A stretch of DNA of 64,000 nt from Paraphysomonas bandaiensis (lineage: Eukaryota; Chrysophyceae): positions 224,170-288,169 of the forward strand of contig CBFFRP010000019.1 in the NCBI GenBank assembly GCA_965644295.1, read 5' to 3'. A model generated the notes under the pieces. The model saw only the letters and a list, made by a program, of their open reading frames with translations, was not told the DNA's origin and did not search any database. Positions 12,852-22,556 of the stretch are shown here, piece after piece (positions within the stretch are counted from its first letter, which is position 1; the number at the start of each line of letters is the position of its first letter). The position numbers and the translations under genes are program-made.

Positions 12852-12912
12852 ATACTAATTTATGAGTTCGTAGTATGCATAAAATTTGTTATTACTGCTG
12901 TGATAGTTAGAT
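12852..12912 (+). promoter_or_regulatory. SECIS-like hairpin in the 3' UTR of the LOG-like gene (tentative)
   Basis: About 35 bases after the final stop lie ATGA (12862-12865), an A run (12881-12884) and TGAT (12901-12904). GTAGTA (12871 side) can pair with TATTAC (12890 side) to make an apical stem, and CTAAT before ATGA can pair with AGTTAG after TGAT. This resembles the ATGA / AA / TGA layout of a eukaryotic SECIS element. The 15-nt spacing from ATGA to the A run is a little long and the stem has mismatches, so it may be coincidental in AT-rich DNA. Confidence 0.2.
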
Positions 12913-13159
12913 ATCGATAGAATTGTAAATCGTTTTTATGTAATATATGTTGAAGCCATAGATTATTAGCTACGTTGTGTATTGCAGAAATCAGTATGCA
13001 TTCTTACCGCACAGTTTCAACATAGTTTCACTCTTTAACCGAAACTCTACTACTAAAATTGCACTTAGAATGCTTTAGAAAAATGATATCTCACACAAGT
13101 TAAGATAGTGCACATGTGAACAAACACGTTTTTCAATTATTGTAAGTTTGGCACTCAAT

Positions 13160-13385
13160 ACATATATTAAACGTGTTTTTATTTAGCAATAGGCGTTAGA
13201 AACGTGTACCAATATAGTGGTTAGTGGAATGCTAGTCATGCTAGTTAGACCTCTACCCATAACTAATCCGTACAAATTCCGTTATCCTACTATTTAACGC
13301 TACAGAAGCTGCTTGTGCGTCGCCGCAAGCACCAAGGTGCAACCACTTCCGTTCTAAATTTTGTTTGTGAGTTTCGCCCTGCTCG
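13160..13385 (-). repeat. Retroposon-like family R2, inverted copy
   Basis: Read on the minus strand this segment matches 50045-50215: GAACGGAAGTGGTTGCACC, CTTGGTGCTTGCGGCGACGC, ACAAGCAGC, AATAGTAGGATA, AGAGGTCTAACTAGC and finally AACGCCTATTGCTAAATAA. The shared end is the last-named motif. The GC-richer stretch 13386-13817 that follows has open frames on both strands but no recognisable protein. Confidence 0.7.
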
Positions 13386-13817
13386 TGCTTCTTGACTCAC
13401 TGGCGCGTGTTGTCTGGGGGTCTTCCCTTAGGATACGGCTCCACCAGGCTCTGTGGGACAGGGTTTTGCATTAAGGTCCGAAGTGTACCGAGTACTAGAT
13501 GTGTGTTCTGTGAGGAGAGTGGAGTGGTGGAAGGTGTCGGTATTTCCTTGCATCGCTTGGGTATCAGGCATAGGTGTAGTTGCCGGAGACGGCGTCTTTG
13601 TCGAGGACCAGATGTTTTCATGCAGTCCGGTGGGCACTCAATACATTCTCGTACGTTTTCGTGATGTTTTAGGGAAGAGTACCGTAACACAAACAGTTTC
13701 GTAGCTTCGAATAGTAGGATATCAGAGTTAAGCTCTTCACAGCACACCACTTCAACAGTAACGCAGTAACTATAGACTTCTATTCGATCAAACTGGTCGA
13801 CTGACTCACACTTTCTT

Positions 13818-14215
13818 CCTCAACAAAGTCGGACTCGCACCTTTTCGTGGTGTTCTGGGGAATATGTACTGGATATATTTCTCCGGGAATCTAACGTGAG
13901 CCGCATACAAAATCAGCAGATATGCAGATATTGTTCTTCCCACTCATAGCCGAATGCTTGTGTGGCACGTGGTGCAAAGGACAATATAAGTGTCACTTCT
14001 TGTGTAGGTGTCTTTGGACCTTGACAAACCAATAGGCATCCGGGATGTTCACGTTAAGGACAGTGGTTGTTCCTTGGTTTTTGCGGTCACGCACGCTCAA
14101 ATAGTAGGATACCAGAGTTAAGCACTAGTTTGTTAAATTGTTTGCTACATTAGTTCTGACTGTCACACACCTATTGATACTAATACTTTCTGCTTTCTGA
14201 AATTATTAATACGGA
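13818..14215 (+). repeat. Retroposon-like family R2, direct copy
   Basis: It matches 49757-50215 over most of its length: CTCAACAAAGTCGGACTCGC, ACCTTTTCGTGGTGTTCTGG, AACGTGAGCCGC, CCCACTCATAGCCGAA, GCATCCGGGATGTTCAC, AATAGTAGGATA, and a decayed CACACCTATTGATACTAATA end. The copy is head-to-tail opposite to the one at 13160-13385, so the two flank about 430 bp of unrelated DNA. No gene is seen from 14216 to 14433. Confidence 0.7.
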
Positions 14216-14433
14216 ACTCAATATACTCTTACTACAGCATTTTAAAGCTTGGATGATTATTTATTCTCTTGACTACCAAGCATGACATATTTACACTATC
14301 CTTGTTCCAACAGCAACAAATTCTATACAATCCACATGTGGTAAGGATTCAGAATCCTGGTAATAGTTGCACCACTAAAGTAGAACACTATAAAGGTAAC
14401 CACTCTCCTACATACTACACACACAATGATGTA

Positions 14434-15576
14434 TTATACAGGGACAGACTCCGCCCCTAACAGTTCCCTCCACATTAATTTTTGTACATCTATTGGTGTT
14501 TTGCTACCCTCCTTGGCACCCCCGTGTACTTTCATTATGTGTCGGTCTAGGGACGTTTTAAATCCAAACTGTCGCTTGCAATAAGGGATAGGGCATTCGA
14601 AACGTTTTACATCAGAATGCACTGCAGACATGTGGGCCAGCAGATTATGGCGCTACAGAACAGTATCAGAGTTAGACACAAAAATACTACTGCATATGCA
14701 TGTACCTGAGCAAACGACCGACCACAACCGTCTACAATACAGAAGAACTTCTCACCAGACGAAGAAGGTTTGTCGGAGGATATATTTGATTCCTCTTTAT
14801 CCGCCGTGTCTTCACCGTCGCCATCTTTATCAATAGACCGGCGTCTCTTACGTGATATATGGCTATCAATGACATCCGCATGGGAAAGGCTGTGTCGTCT
14901 TAAAGCCTCTAGGTTGGGAAACACTAGCGAGCAGTGTGGGATATCGCAAACGTAGTGGCGTCTACTCCGTGAGGCTGCGTAGATAAATATAAGAAAAAAG
15001 TATATACGGGGCCGTACGTACCATGTGCAAGCATATGACGGTCGAGCTTCGATTGTGATGGAAAACACTTGCCACAGTCCGCTACATACAAACTTTTAGC
15101 GGCAATGTCGCTTAACTTTCATAAAGCTGCTACCTATATCACACTTGAAGGCAACAATACCGTGTGCCTCCAATCGATGACTCCTTAACTGTGTTTTTTT
15201 GTGAAACCCCTCGCCACATACATCACACGTGCATACATATGGACGATTTTCATGTGTGGCCTTATGGCGATGAAGATGGGCGGCTGTTATAAAAGCCTGA
15301 TTACAATTCTCAAAGTCACACTTATGTTTCCGCACTCCATTATGAGAACACATATGACGCTGAAGATGATCCTTTCGCCTAAATGTTTTATCACATCCCT
15401 CAAAATCACATTGAAATGGTCGCTAGAATAATAACATTAACTAGTGATATTATTCTATCAATGTTTACCTCTCCACTGTGTATTCTCATATGTGCCTCAT
15501 AATGAGATTGACGGGTGAAATGTTTACTGCAAATATCACACTCATATTGCTTAGATGTGGGGGTGGGATTCGACAT
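14434..15576 (-). CDS. Eight-finger C2H2 protein, TFIIIA-like
   Basis: Five minus-strand exons: 15576-15469, 15422-15134, 15081-15022, 14974-14706 and 14652-14434, giving 314 residues in frame. Eight C2H2 zinc fingers follow one another, for example YECDICSKHF..HMRIH, FQCDFEGCDKTF..H, HKCDFENCNQAF..H, FKCDIADCGKCF (C and H ligands brought together by splicing), YVCDIPHCSLVF and FECPIPYCKRQF. A basic and acidic linker of about 45 residues with SRKRRRS, a likely nuclear signal, separates fingers 6 and 7. Near-continuous fingers of the F/Y-x-C-x4/5-C type with a late linker resemble TFIIIA, the 5S rRNA gene factor, which usually has nine fingers. That identity is likely but not proven, since C2H2 arrays evolve quickly. 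It is divergent with the ELO gene. Confidence 0.85.
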
Positions 15577-16051
15577 CACACCACCAGTTGAAACAACAAA
15601 TATATAAAGATTACTGGTTATTGAATGATGCTGGTGTGCTGCAGTGCTGTACACTTATAGCTAATTTCTTAGAGCGATATCTATACATACATTTGTATGT
15701 ACAGCAGAAGTATATGCACTGCCCTTCCACCAGTGGACATATTTCATTGGATGGTATCGCCTATCACTCGCGATATATCGCGATAAGACCCTCTCTAAAC
15801 CGCGATATGGTGGGAGTGACATGACCAGCAGCAAGTATACGGTATACAAGAATGTATATGTGAATAATTCGATGACGATATAGCGATGAATTGAGTGCAT
15901 CATCATTATATACACTGTAATTGTATATATCTTCCAGATCAACGGTGATTGATTGAATGTGTGGACGGAGCTGGATTGCACCATCATATCTCTTCCAATT
16001 GCGTTATAATTGCTTCACAAGTGCATACTTAAGCACCTTATATCAAGTACC
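15577..16051. promoter_or_regulatory. Shared upstream region with a 14-bp CG-rich palindrome
   Basis: A 475-bp divergent gap. Bases 15769-15782 read CGCGATATATCGCG, a perfect palindrome, with another CGCGATATGG nearby at 15802-15811. Such a GC-capped site stands out in the AT-rich surroundings and lies 190-280 bp from both start codons. It is a candidate bidirectional factor site; no factor can be named. Confidence 0.3.
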
Positions 16052-16968
16052 ATGGAACAGCACTTGCAGCAGTTTCACGAGATCACTCACACGGTTGAGA
16101 AAGCTCTCATTACATGGGCTCGTCCAGAGGGATGGGGCGAGTCTCCTCTAGCGAGCTGGCCTCTGACCAGCTTCGATACCGCCATTACTATTGCTCTAGG
16201 GTACTTGGCATTCGTGCTCTTCGGAAGTGTATGTATTTATGAAACATTTTTTTCTATTTAACATAACATGCAGCTCATTATGCAAGCTCTTCCCAGTGTC
16301 CCTGGACTTTATCCTCTTAAATTCATTTACAACATTGCTCAGGTCATGTTGTGTTCATACATGTGTATCGAGGCTGTAATCAGAGCTTATAGTGCCAACT
16401 ACCCGATAATTCCGGGATGCCCCTTTAACCAGACAGATCCTCCGATGGGATTCGTGCTTTACATCTTTTATCTCTCAAAAATATTAGATTTTGCCGATAC
16501 TGTTTTCATCATTCTTGAGAAGCGTTGGAAACAGCTTAGCTTTCTCCATATCTACCACCACACCAGTATCTTCCTGGTGAGTGCCGTATGCTCTTGAGTT
16601 CCTCATTTAATTTTTGTGTTTAGTTTTACTGGCTGAATGTCAATGTGGGGTATGATGGCGATGTCTATCTCACAGTTGTGTTGAACGGCCTTATTCACAC
16701 CATTATGTACACATACTACTTTGTTTCTATGCATACCAAGGATATTTGGTGGAAAGAAGCTCTCACTATGAGTCAGATGATTCAGTTCGTTCTCATGAAT
16801 TTACAAGCCGCCTACCTCCTTTATCTGCCCCAGTCACCCTTTCCTCGCAATATTATCGTGGCGTACCTCATCTACATTTTGTCTCTTTTAGTTCTCTTTG
16901 CCAACTTCTATGTCGTGTCCTACATGACCAAGGGTAAGAAGAAGAAGACAGACAAGAAGAACAAATAG
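16052..16968 (+). CDS. ELO-family very-long-chain fatty acid elongase
   Basis: Three exons, 16052-16228, 16274-16576 and 16624-16968, give 274 residues. The family signature is present: the histidine box HIYHH near residues 153-157, DFADTVFIILEKR before it, and NGLIHTIMYTYYF with MSQMIQF after it. Several hydrophobic segments fit the usual seven-helix endoplasmic reticulum protein. The tail KGKKKKTDKKNK is lysine-rich, as expected for ER retention. ELO enzymes condense malonyl-CoA with an acyl-CoA in the ER to lengthen fatty acids by two carbons. Length matches the family. Chain-length or unsaturation preference cannot be read here. Confidence 0.95.
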
Positions 16969-17179
16969 AAGTTAGCATGGTCTTTACCGTATCTATTGGA
17001 CGCGTGCTTTGACCTTGACGAAGCTATTTATTAGTTTAGTTGTGTAATCTGTCATATATTTGCGGAGTGGTTAACTTGTTGTTGCGATATGTTGATGGTG
17101 TTTGAGTAACCTGATTGCGTTTACATATTCGCTGCGGCAAATTTTCTAACTAAGTGGATATATGCAGTACTTATATTAC

Positions 17180-17440
17180 AGGGATGTATTTTTCGACCTA
17201 GTCAATTTGGGGGAATTTCCTAGTCACACCAAAATTGGTGTAAAAACCTAGTCAAAAGGTTCGAAAACCTAGTCATTAAATAATTAGGGATGTATATGCG
17301 AGTACAATTCATGACTAGGTTTAATACTATAATTGGCTAGGTTGAGTCATTTATTGCTTTGACTAGGTTTTTACACCAATTTTGGAGTGACTAGGAAAGT
17401 CCACCAAATTGACTAGGTTGAATAATATATCCCTATATTA
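17180..17440. repeat. Foldback element made of GACTAGGTT units
   Basis: Units of CCTAGTCA in the left half (17198, 17221, 17256, 17281 area) and TGACTAGG in the right half (17312-17415) make a long imperfect inverted repeat. ACACCAAAATTGGTGT and ACACCAATTTTGGAGT lie at matching places. The right half matches the end of R1 at 808-930 and 50960-51055: GACTAGGTTGAGTCATTTATT, CACCAAATTGACTA, GAATAATAT(A/T)TCCC. The rest of 16969-18046 has no gene. Confidence 0.8.
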
Positions 17441-17877
17441 TATTACATTTTCTATGAACACTTTAGATATACGTTGCCAAAGTGGCAGATTGGATTTCAT
17501 CTGGTATTATGATGTATTTTCATTTAGATATATGCAGTTCGTTGTTGTATTACTTCGTACTATACTTCGTGTGGTATGTGGTAGTAGTAAACATAGCATA
17601 TCTCAACCGAAATACAAACATTTTGTGTATAATCAAGAAGACCGCGATTAATATTATTATAAGTATAATGTTCAATTAATATTTGCATAATGAATAAATA
17701 ACTTTTGAAAATCAAAGGATGTCAGAAATACCATGGGTAGTTTAGCATGGTTTCGTCATTCTCCTTTTCAACTATAAAGTAATTGAGTCCGCGAGAGAAA
17801 ATTTTCAGACAACGCAATCACAACGATATTCGCGAAGTCATCATTCATTTTACAAGTGCGACATTAATACTACTGAG

Positions 17878-18045
17878 TGGAGGGTGTGGTACAGAGTCTA
17901 CACCCTCCGCGGGCCTCAGGACTTTGGTGCCGGTTTAGGGTAGTCCGACAGACTCTTTATGTTTTTCCTCGGACGTCAGGAACCCTGGGACGCACCCGAG
18001 GATGGCTACAGACGTACGACTTATATCAACACAGCGAAAATTCAA
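17878..18045. ncRNA. GC-rich, hairpin-forming stretch; possible structured RNA
   Basis: In otherwise AT-rich DNA this segment is GC-rich and can form two clear stems: GGAGGGTGT with ACACCCTCC (9 perfect pairs around 17880-17908) and CCTCGG with CCGAGG (around 17970-18004). It has no long open frame. It does not match the tRNA, snRNA, SRP or RNase P features that I can recognise, so the RNA reading is speculative. It lies just downstream of the small minus-strand membrane-protein gene and could be part of its 3' UTR. Confidence 0.2.
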
Positions 18046-18046
18046 A

Positions 18047-18295
18047 TCATACCTGGGATGAAGCAGTAGAGTTTGGCTGACTACGATAGTACCCCACTCC
18101 TAATATAATTCCCGCCATTGCCGCAGCAGGAAATCCTCCTAAAAAGTACGCAACAGCTATAACAACAAGGATACTCCACTGCGGAACAACTTGTCCAAAT
18201 ATAACTACATCAGATGAGCTGGGTGTAGTAGAATTGGATTCATTATTCGTTGGCGCATTATCTGGAACTATGGCGCCATTAACAATCTTTACCAT
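18047..18295 (-). CDS. Small single-pass membrane protein, 82 aa
   Basis: An ATG-started frame of 82 residues: a Ser/Thr/Asn-rich head, then FGQVVPQWSILVVIAVAYFL and a Gly/Ala-rich hydrophobic run reaching GVGYYR, then a short polar tail. One or two membrane passes are likely. The V-P-x-W followed by a hydrophobic run recalls small eukaryotic membrane proteins of the FAM241/DUF4605 type, but the match is too short to trust. The end CAG-GTATGA could also be a splice donor, in which case the tail is incomplete. Confidence 0.5.
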   Translation of the reverse strand: MVKIVNGAIVPDNAPTNNESNSTTPSSSDVVIFGQVVPQWSILVVIAVAYFLGGFPAAAMAGIILGVGYYRSQPNSTASSQV

Positions 18296-18959
18296 ACTTG
18301 GCTCTAACGGTATTCGTTAAATATATATGGAGACAAAGTGGAATTGATTAGCTGACCTAAGTATCCTCTTAAAGCAACTAGAAAGAATAGTTTGTGTTCT
18401 TTACGTAGTCGTCTCTTTAAGTGATACTTTAATATAAGTGACTATTATACATGAATATGTCCACATGTGAGTGTGCGTGTTATGATACTCTGTATACCGT
18501 TAGAGTACATTACAACACTAACACAGTATTAGGGGAGTCTAGAAACCAGACATTTTTCACTCAAATTCGAAATTATAGTGTAGAATATTCATAAAAATAT
18601 ATCTTTTTGTATGACGTTACAGTTTTAACATACGGGGTATGTAGTGTACATACAGTGCGGTGTAGATATGTACGTATGATATACTACATACCTGGCAGTA
18701 CTGGAGTGGGATGGGCGTATGTGAGTAGCCGTGTGGTGCATCTGTTCAACCTCCACATGATCGAATTGAATCCAACAAGTACTTCGACTTTGCCCATCCC
18801 TAGCGTCAGTGAAATCACTATCATATCAACATAATACACTATACATATAGCATACCTTAATAGATACCAACAATACACATCACGATATTGCAACTACATT
18901 CTATTAAACTTAATGTGGGCATAAATTAATTTAGTATTATTAAAATACTACACCATATA
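18296..18959. other. Intergenic, no gene seen
   Basis: AT-rich. A GGGATGGGC / GCCCATCCC pair (about 18708 and 18790) could form a 9-bp stem. The ATACCTGGCAG at about 18689 is mentioned among the rejected observations. No open frame is convincing. Confidence 0.35.
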
Positions 18960-21900
18960 ATGGATCCGGAAATAGCATCAGGCATATCTGCCGATATCCC
19001 AGCATCATTACGACCAATATCTATGTTTCTTGGGGAGTCTCAGAGGGCCCTCCGGTACATATAATATATATATATATAACGTATTAATCATATGAAATAT
19101 TATATACAGTGGCTGTATAAAGTCCCCAAATATTATGACTCTTCATAGTTATAAGCGTATAGCTATCTGTGCGATTAATCATGCCTTTAAGGTATCGTTC
19201 ATAGCATTATACTGTATATGTATTAATATTTTTTAGCTCTTGGGTTTTGTTGAAACGCATATAGATGAGAGTTCCCAGGCGTGTCTGGTGCTATTCCAGA
19301 CCATACGTGACAAGTTATCATCTCAGCTCGCAGTGGAAAATGCTCGAGCTGCAAATATTCAGACTTCCAGTAAAAGAGAATTGGTTATTACGCATGCTGA
19401 AGACATTCTAATCGTAGAGGTACTGTGCATCTGCATGTGGTCTCTATTTTTATGAGTTCCTTAGGCGGACGAGATTATGGAGTTTGCAGACGAGCAGTTG
19501 CGGGAGGGGATGCGGGTGGATGCTAGTAGAAACTATCACGCAGCAAGCGTTTACTATCGTGTGCTTGAGTCTATCCTGCCTCACAGAAGTACAGAAATCA
19601 GAGATAGACTGCGGATATCAGGTGTGTCTCATGTTTTGAGTATTCGTCTCAACTAATGACTCCGGTGTTCGATAAATAGCTGCAAGAGTTCGAGAGACGA
19701 GTACGCTAGCACAGAACTTCGTTCGGGAGCACTTCTCAGGGTCATCCTGCGCCGAATACTACAATGTGCATGGGCGGAACAAACTGGGAAAGGGAAGCTA
19801 TGGGTCTGTCTACCTTGCCACACACAGGTATGTAACGGCTTTATGGATGCATTTTGTTTTACGTATGTCCCCGTAGAGTAACTGGCGATGAGAGGGCGGT
19901 GAAGGTGATGAACGTCGACCGTGTTACCTCATACTACCTCAAGTATGTTCGATTTGAAGTGTAACCATGTTCTGATGATGAGTTCAGGAAATTACATACC
20001 GAAATCGCCATTTTGCGGGAAGTTGATCATCCAAACATCATAAAGCTGCAAGATGTGTTTTTCGGTAGACGTTCAGTGTATCTTGTTACCAACCTATGCC
20101 GGTGCGCAATGTTGTCGGCATGTGCTTGATGATTTATTTACTTGTGGAATGGTATATTGCAGAGGAGGGGAACTGTATGAGATGTTGACGTCAGGAAAAA
20201 GTCAGGGCTTCGTTTTCCGTGAGGACCGCGCAGCCCGGCTGATGAAAGATATGTTGAGCAGCATCAAATATCTACACTCTATGGGTATCGTGCACAGGTA
20301 TACGAACACCTTATTTACCAGTATGTATTTCTGAACATATTTTACCTTCTCATCAGAGACCTGAAGCTGGAGAACTTCCTATTCGAAGGAGAATCCTCGA
20401 CTTCCCCATTAATATTAATTGACTTTGGACTTAGCAAACATTTTGACCAAACTGAGCGCATGCGACAGCGTGTAGGGTCATGCTACTATACAGCTCCTGA
20501 GGTGCTTAGTGGGGACTATGACCATCGCTGTGACCTCTGGTCTCTCGGGGTCATATGCTATATGTTGCTTTCAGGGTCACCCCCATTTTTTGGTATGCAC
20601 TAGGAGAGTGTGATTTAAAACTAATAAAATGTAGGAAAAACTCCTGATGACATCCATAACAGTACGCTCACAAAGGATGCTGAGTATCCGGAGCGGCGTT
20701 TCAAGTAGTACTTATACTGTCACCTGTAGTTGTGATTTGTAACCCATTGACAGACATGTATCACCTGTCGGGCTGGATTTCATGCGGCGTCTTCTAGTTA
20801 AGAACCCGGACTTTCGGTTCGTAGCCATGCGCAGCGAAGTGATTTTGTTTTGATGTGTGTGCAGTATGACAGTGGATGATGCACTGCAACATCCTTTCAT
20901 CCTAGGACAGATACCCAATATGACCCTTAACCAGACCGTAGTTACTCTTCCGTCATCAGAAAACAAGCGCATTACACTTCCTGATAACTTTCCTGTCCGT
21001 GATATCATTATGAGGTGGGTTATAGCTGATCTGAAGGCTTCCTTTCAATGTAATTTATGATTGTAGTTTGAAAACCTTTGCATCACTGCCGATGCTGACG
21101 AAACTGGTGCTGGAGTTAATCGCTTACACTTTTACATCGCATCAGGTATGATACTTCAATTGCTGACACTTGTCGTAAAGGCTTGATAGGTACAAAGCTT
21201 TCGTTCGGAATTTATTGAAATCGACCAAGATCACAGTGGTACCATTTCTCTCGATGAGCTCCTAGTGCTCGCAGAACCTTATGAGGTAGTTTGATTCACA
21301 AATACTCGGTATAGTTTGATATGTTGTTCAGTTTGCGGAACTGGAGAGTGTTTTCTATGCAATAACATCACCTCGTCGCCGCGATGGTTCTGCTACTACC
21401 GCGAGTCTTCCGCCGCCCCCCTCGCACCAGTTGACCAAGGCAACGTCTCTTGATATAACTTATAACGAATATATTGCTGCTGCAGTTTGTCAGAGGTAGC
21501 ATTAACATGATTTTGATGTGTCAAGTATAATTTCAATATCCCAGGATGTCTGTAGTACAGGACAGGGCTATTCTTGCATTTGAGCAATTAGATGTTGGTT
21601 GGTAGTTGCGATCTGGAATTCAAACTTTTCAGTCTCTATATATTCGTAGGTCGCGCTGGTATCATCACGCCAGATACTATTATGAAAGCGCTGGGTGTCG
21701 ACATTGATCGGTCTGCCTTGCTCAAGGATGTGTTATCAATTAAAGCTAATTTCCTTGACGGCACTTATCAGCACTACTGTCCTGAGGACGGCATTAACAA
21801 AGCGTAAGACCTTACCTAATATGTCCCTCTGTTTGACAGCTGTGTAGAATTTTCATGAAGGCTTGGGAAAGTGCTGAACTCAGCCAGGTAATCTGAGACT

Positions 21901-22010
21901 TTTTACAAAATGAAGTTGGTATAATATATTACGAACTGCAGACTTCTTCCGACAGCAATTTGAGTCGTGAAAATAGCTCGTGCTCTGGTGTTATGGATGA
22001 CAGCATTTAA
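18960..22010 (+). CDS. CDPK-like Ser/Thr kinase with MIT-like N-terminus and degenerate EF-hands
   Basis: Nineteen short exons, with starts at 18960, 19110, 19237, 19465, 19680, 19877, 19988, 20163, 20357, 20635, 20754, 20865, 21067, 21190, 21332, 21545, 21650, 21848 and 21942, join in phase to 597 residues. Residues about 120-180 (ADEQLREGMRVDASRNYHAA through SAARVRETSTLAQNF) look like a MIT three-helix domain. The kinase has GKGSYGSVY, the lysine in RAVKVM, HRDLKLEN, DFGLSKHF and YYTAPEVLSGDY, so it should be active. After it come a junction helix and EF-hand repeats; only FIEIDQDHSGTISLDEL keeps calcium-binding residues, while AFEQLDVGRAGIITPDTI is degenerate. CDPKs are calcium-activated kinases of plants and protists. 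With one intact EF-hand, calcium control may be weak. MIT domains bind ESCRT-III tails, so an endosomal role is possible but inferred. Confidence 0.88.
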
Positions 22011-22254
22011 GTGCGGGGCGACGGGGTGTCTACAGTATTTATAGTTCGACTGGAGGGCTGTTCGTATTCCGCAGCGGAGGTATATATGTAGGGGCGTTAT
22101 GGTGTACGTTGCGTTTTGCAAACATTTTAGTATTTCTAAGTACCTTATATTATTAACTATACAGTAAGTTAGTAGTAGAAGGTAGGTATGTTTGTCATCT
22201 TTATGGAATACAAGGTTGTTGTAATAATATTGTCGTTAGAACTACAGTTACAAG

Positions 22255-22480
22255 CAGGGAAAGGGAAAAATATATTGCAATGCTATTGTTAGATAGCATT
22301 CCATGGATTTTTTAAACCAGCCCAACAAACTATTGCAATATTTTAGTAACTTTAATCAGTAAGTAAACACATCTGTAAATTCAATTATTAGTACTTGTCA
22401 TTATAAGGTCACTTGATAATCAAACCCACTACTTCTTAATAATTGAGCCAATATCCGTGACGTCAACATCACCATATTCA
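22255..22480 (-). mobile_element. Truncated end of a hAT element related to the next one
   Basis: Starting CAGGGAAAGGGAAAAATATA, this segment matches the reverse complement of 23545-23845, including GGTCACTTGATAATCAAACC and the last codons of the transposase. It is one end of a second, oppositely oriented copy that breaks off at about 22480. Confidence 0.7.
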
Positions 22481-22556
22481 GATGTCTCTTAATATCACTA
22501 TGATATATATAATATATTAAGAGAATTGCTATAAATATATGTGTAGAGGTGTAGAG

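Noticed and set aside
13160-14215. One large transposon with inverted R2 copies as its termini.
   Set aside because: The two R2 copies differ in length and state of decay, and solo copies elsewhere have the same single fixed end, which fits independent insertions better.
18685-18840. ACATACCTGGCAG looks like the 5' end of U1 snRNA, altered to pair with the GTATGT donors common here, and a 9-bp stem follows.
   Set aside because: The U1 loop sequences (GATCACGAAG-like and ATTGCACTCC-like) and a clear Sm site are not in the right order or are absent, so chance is more likely.
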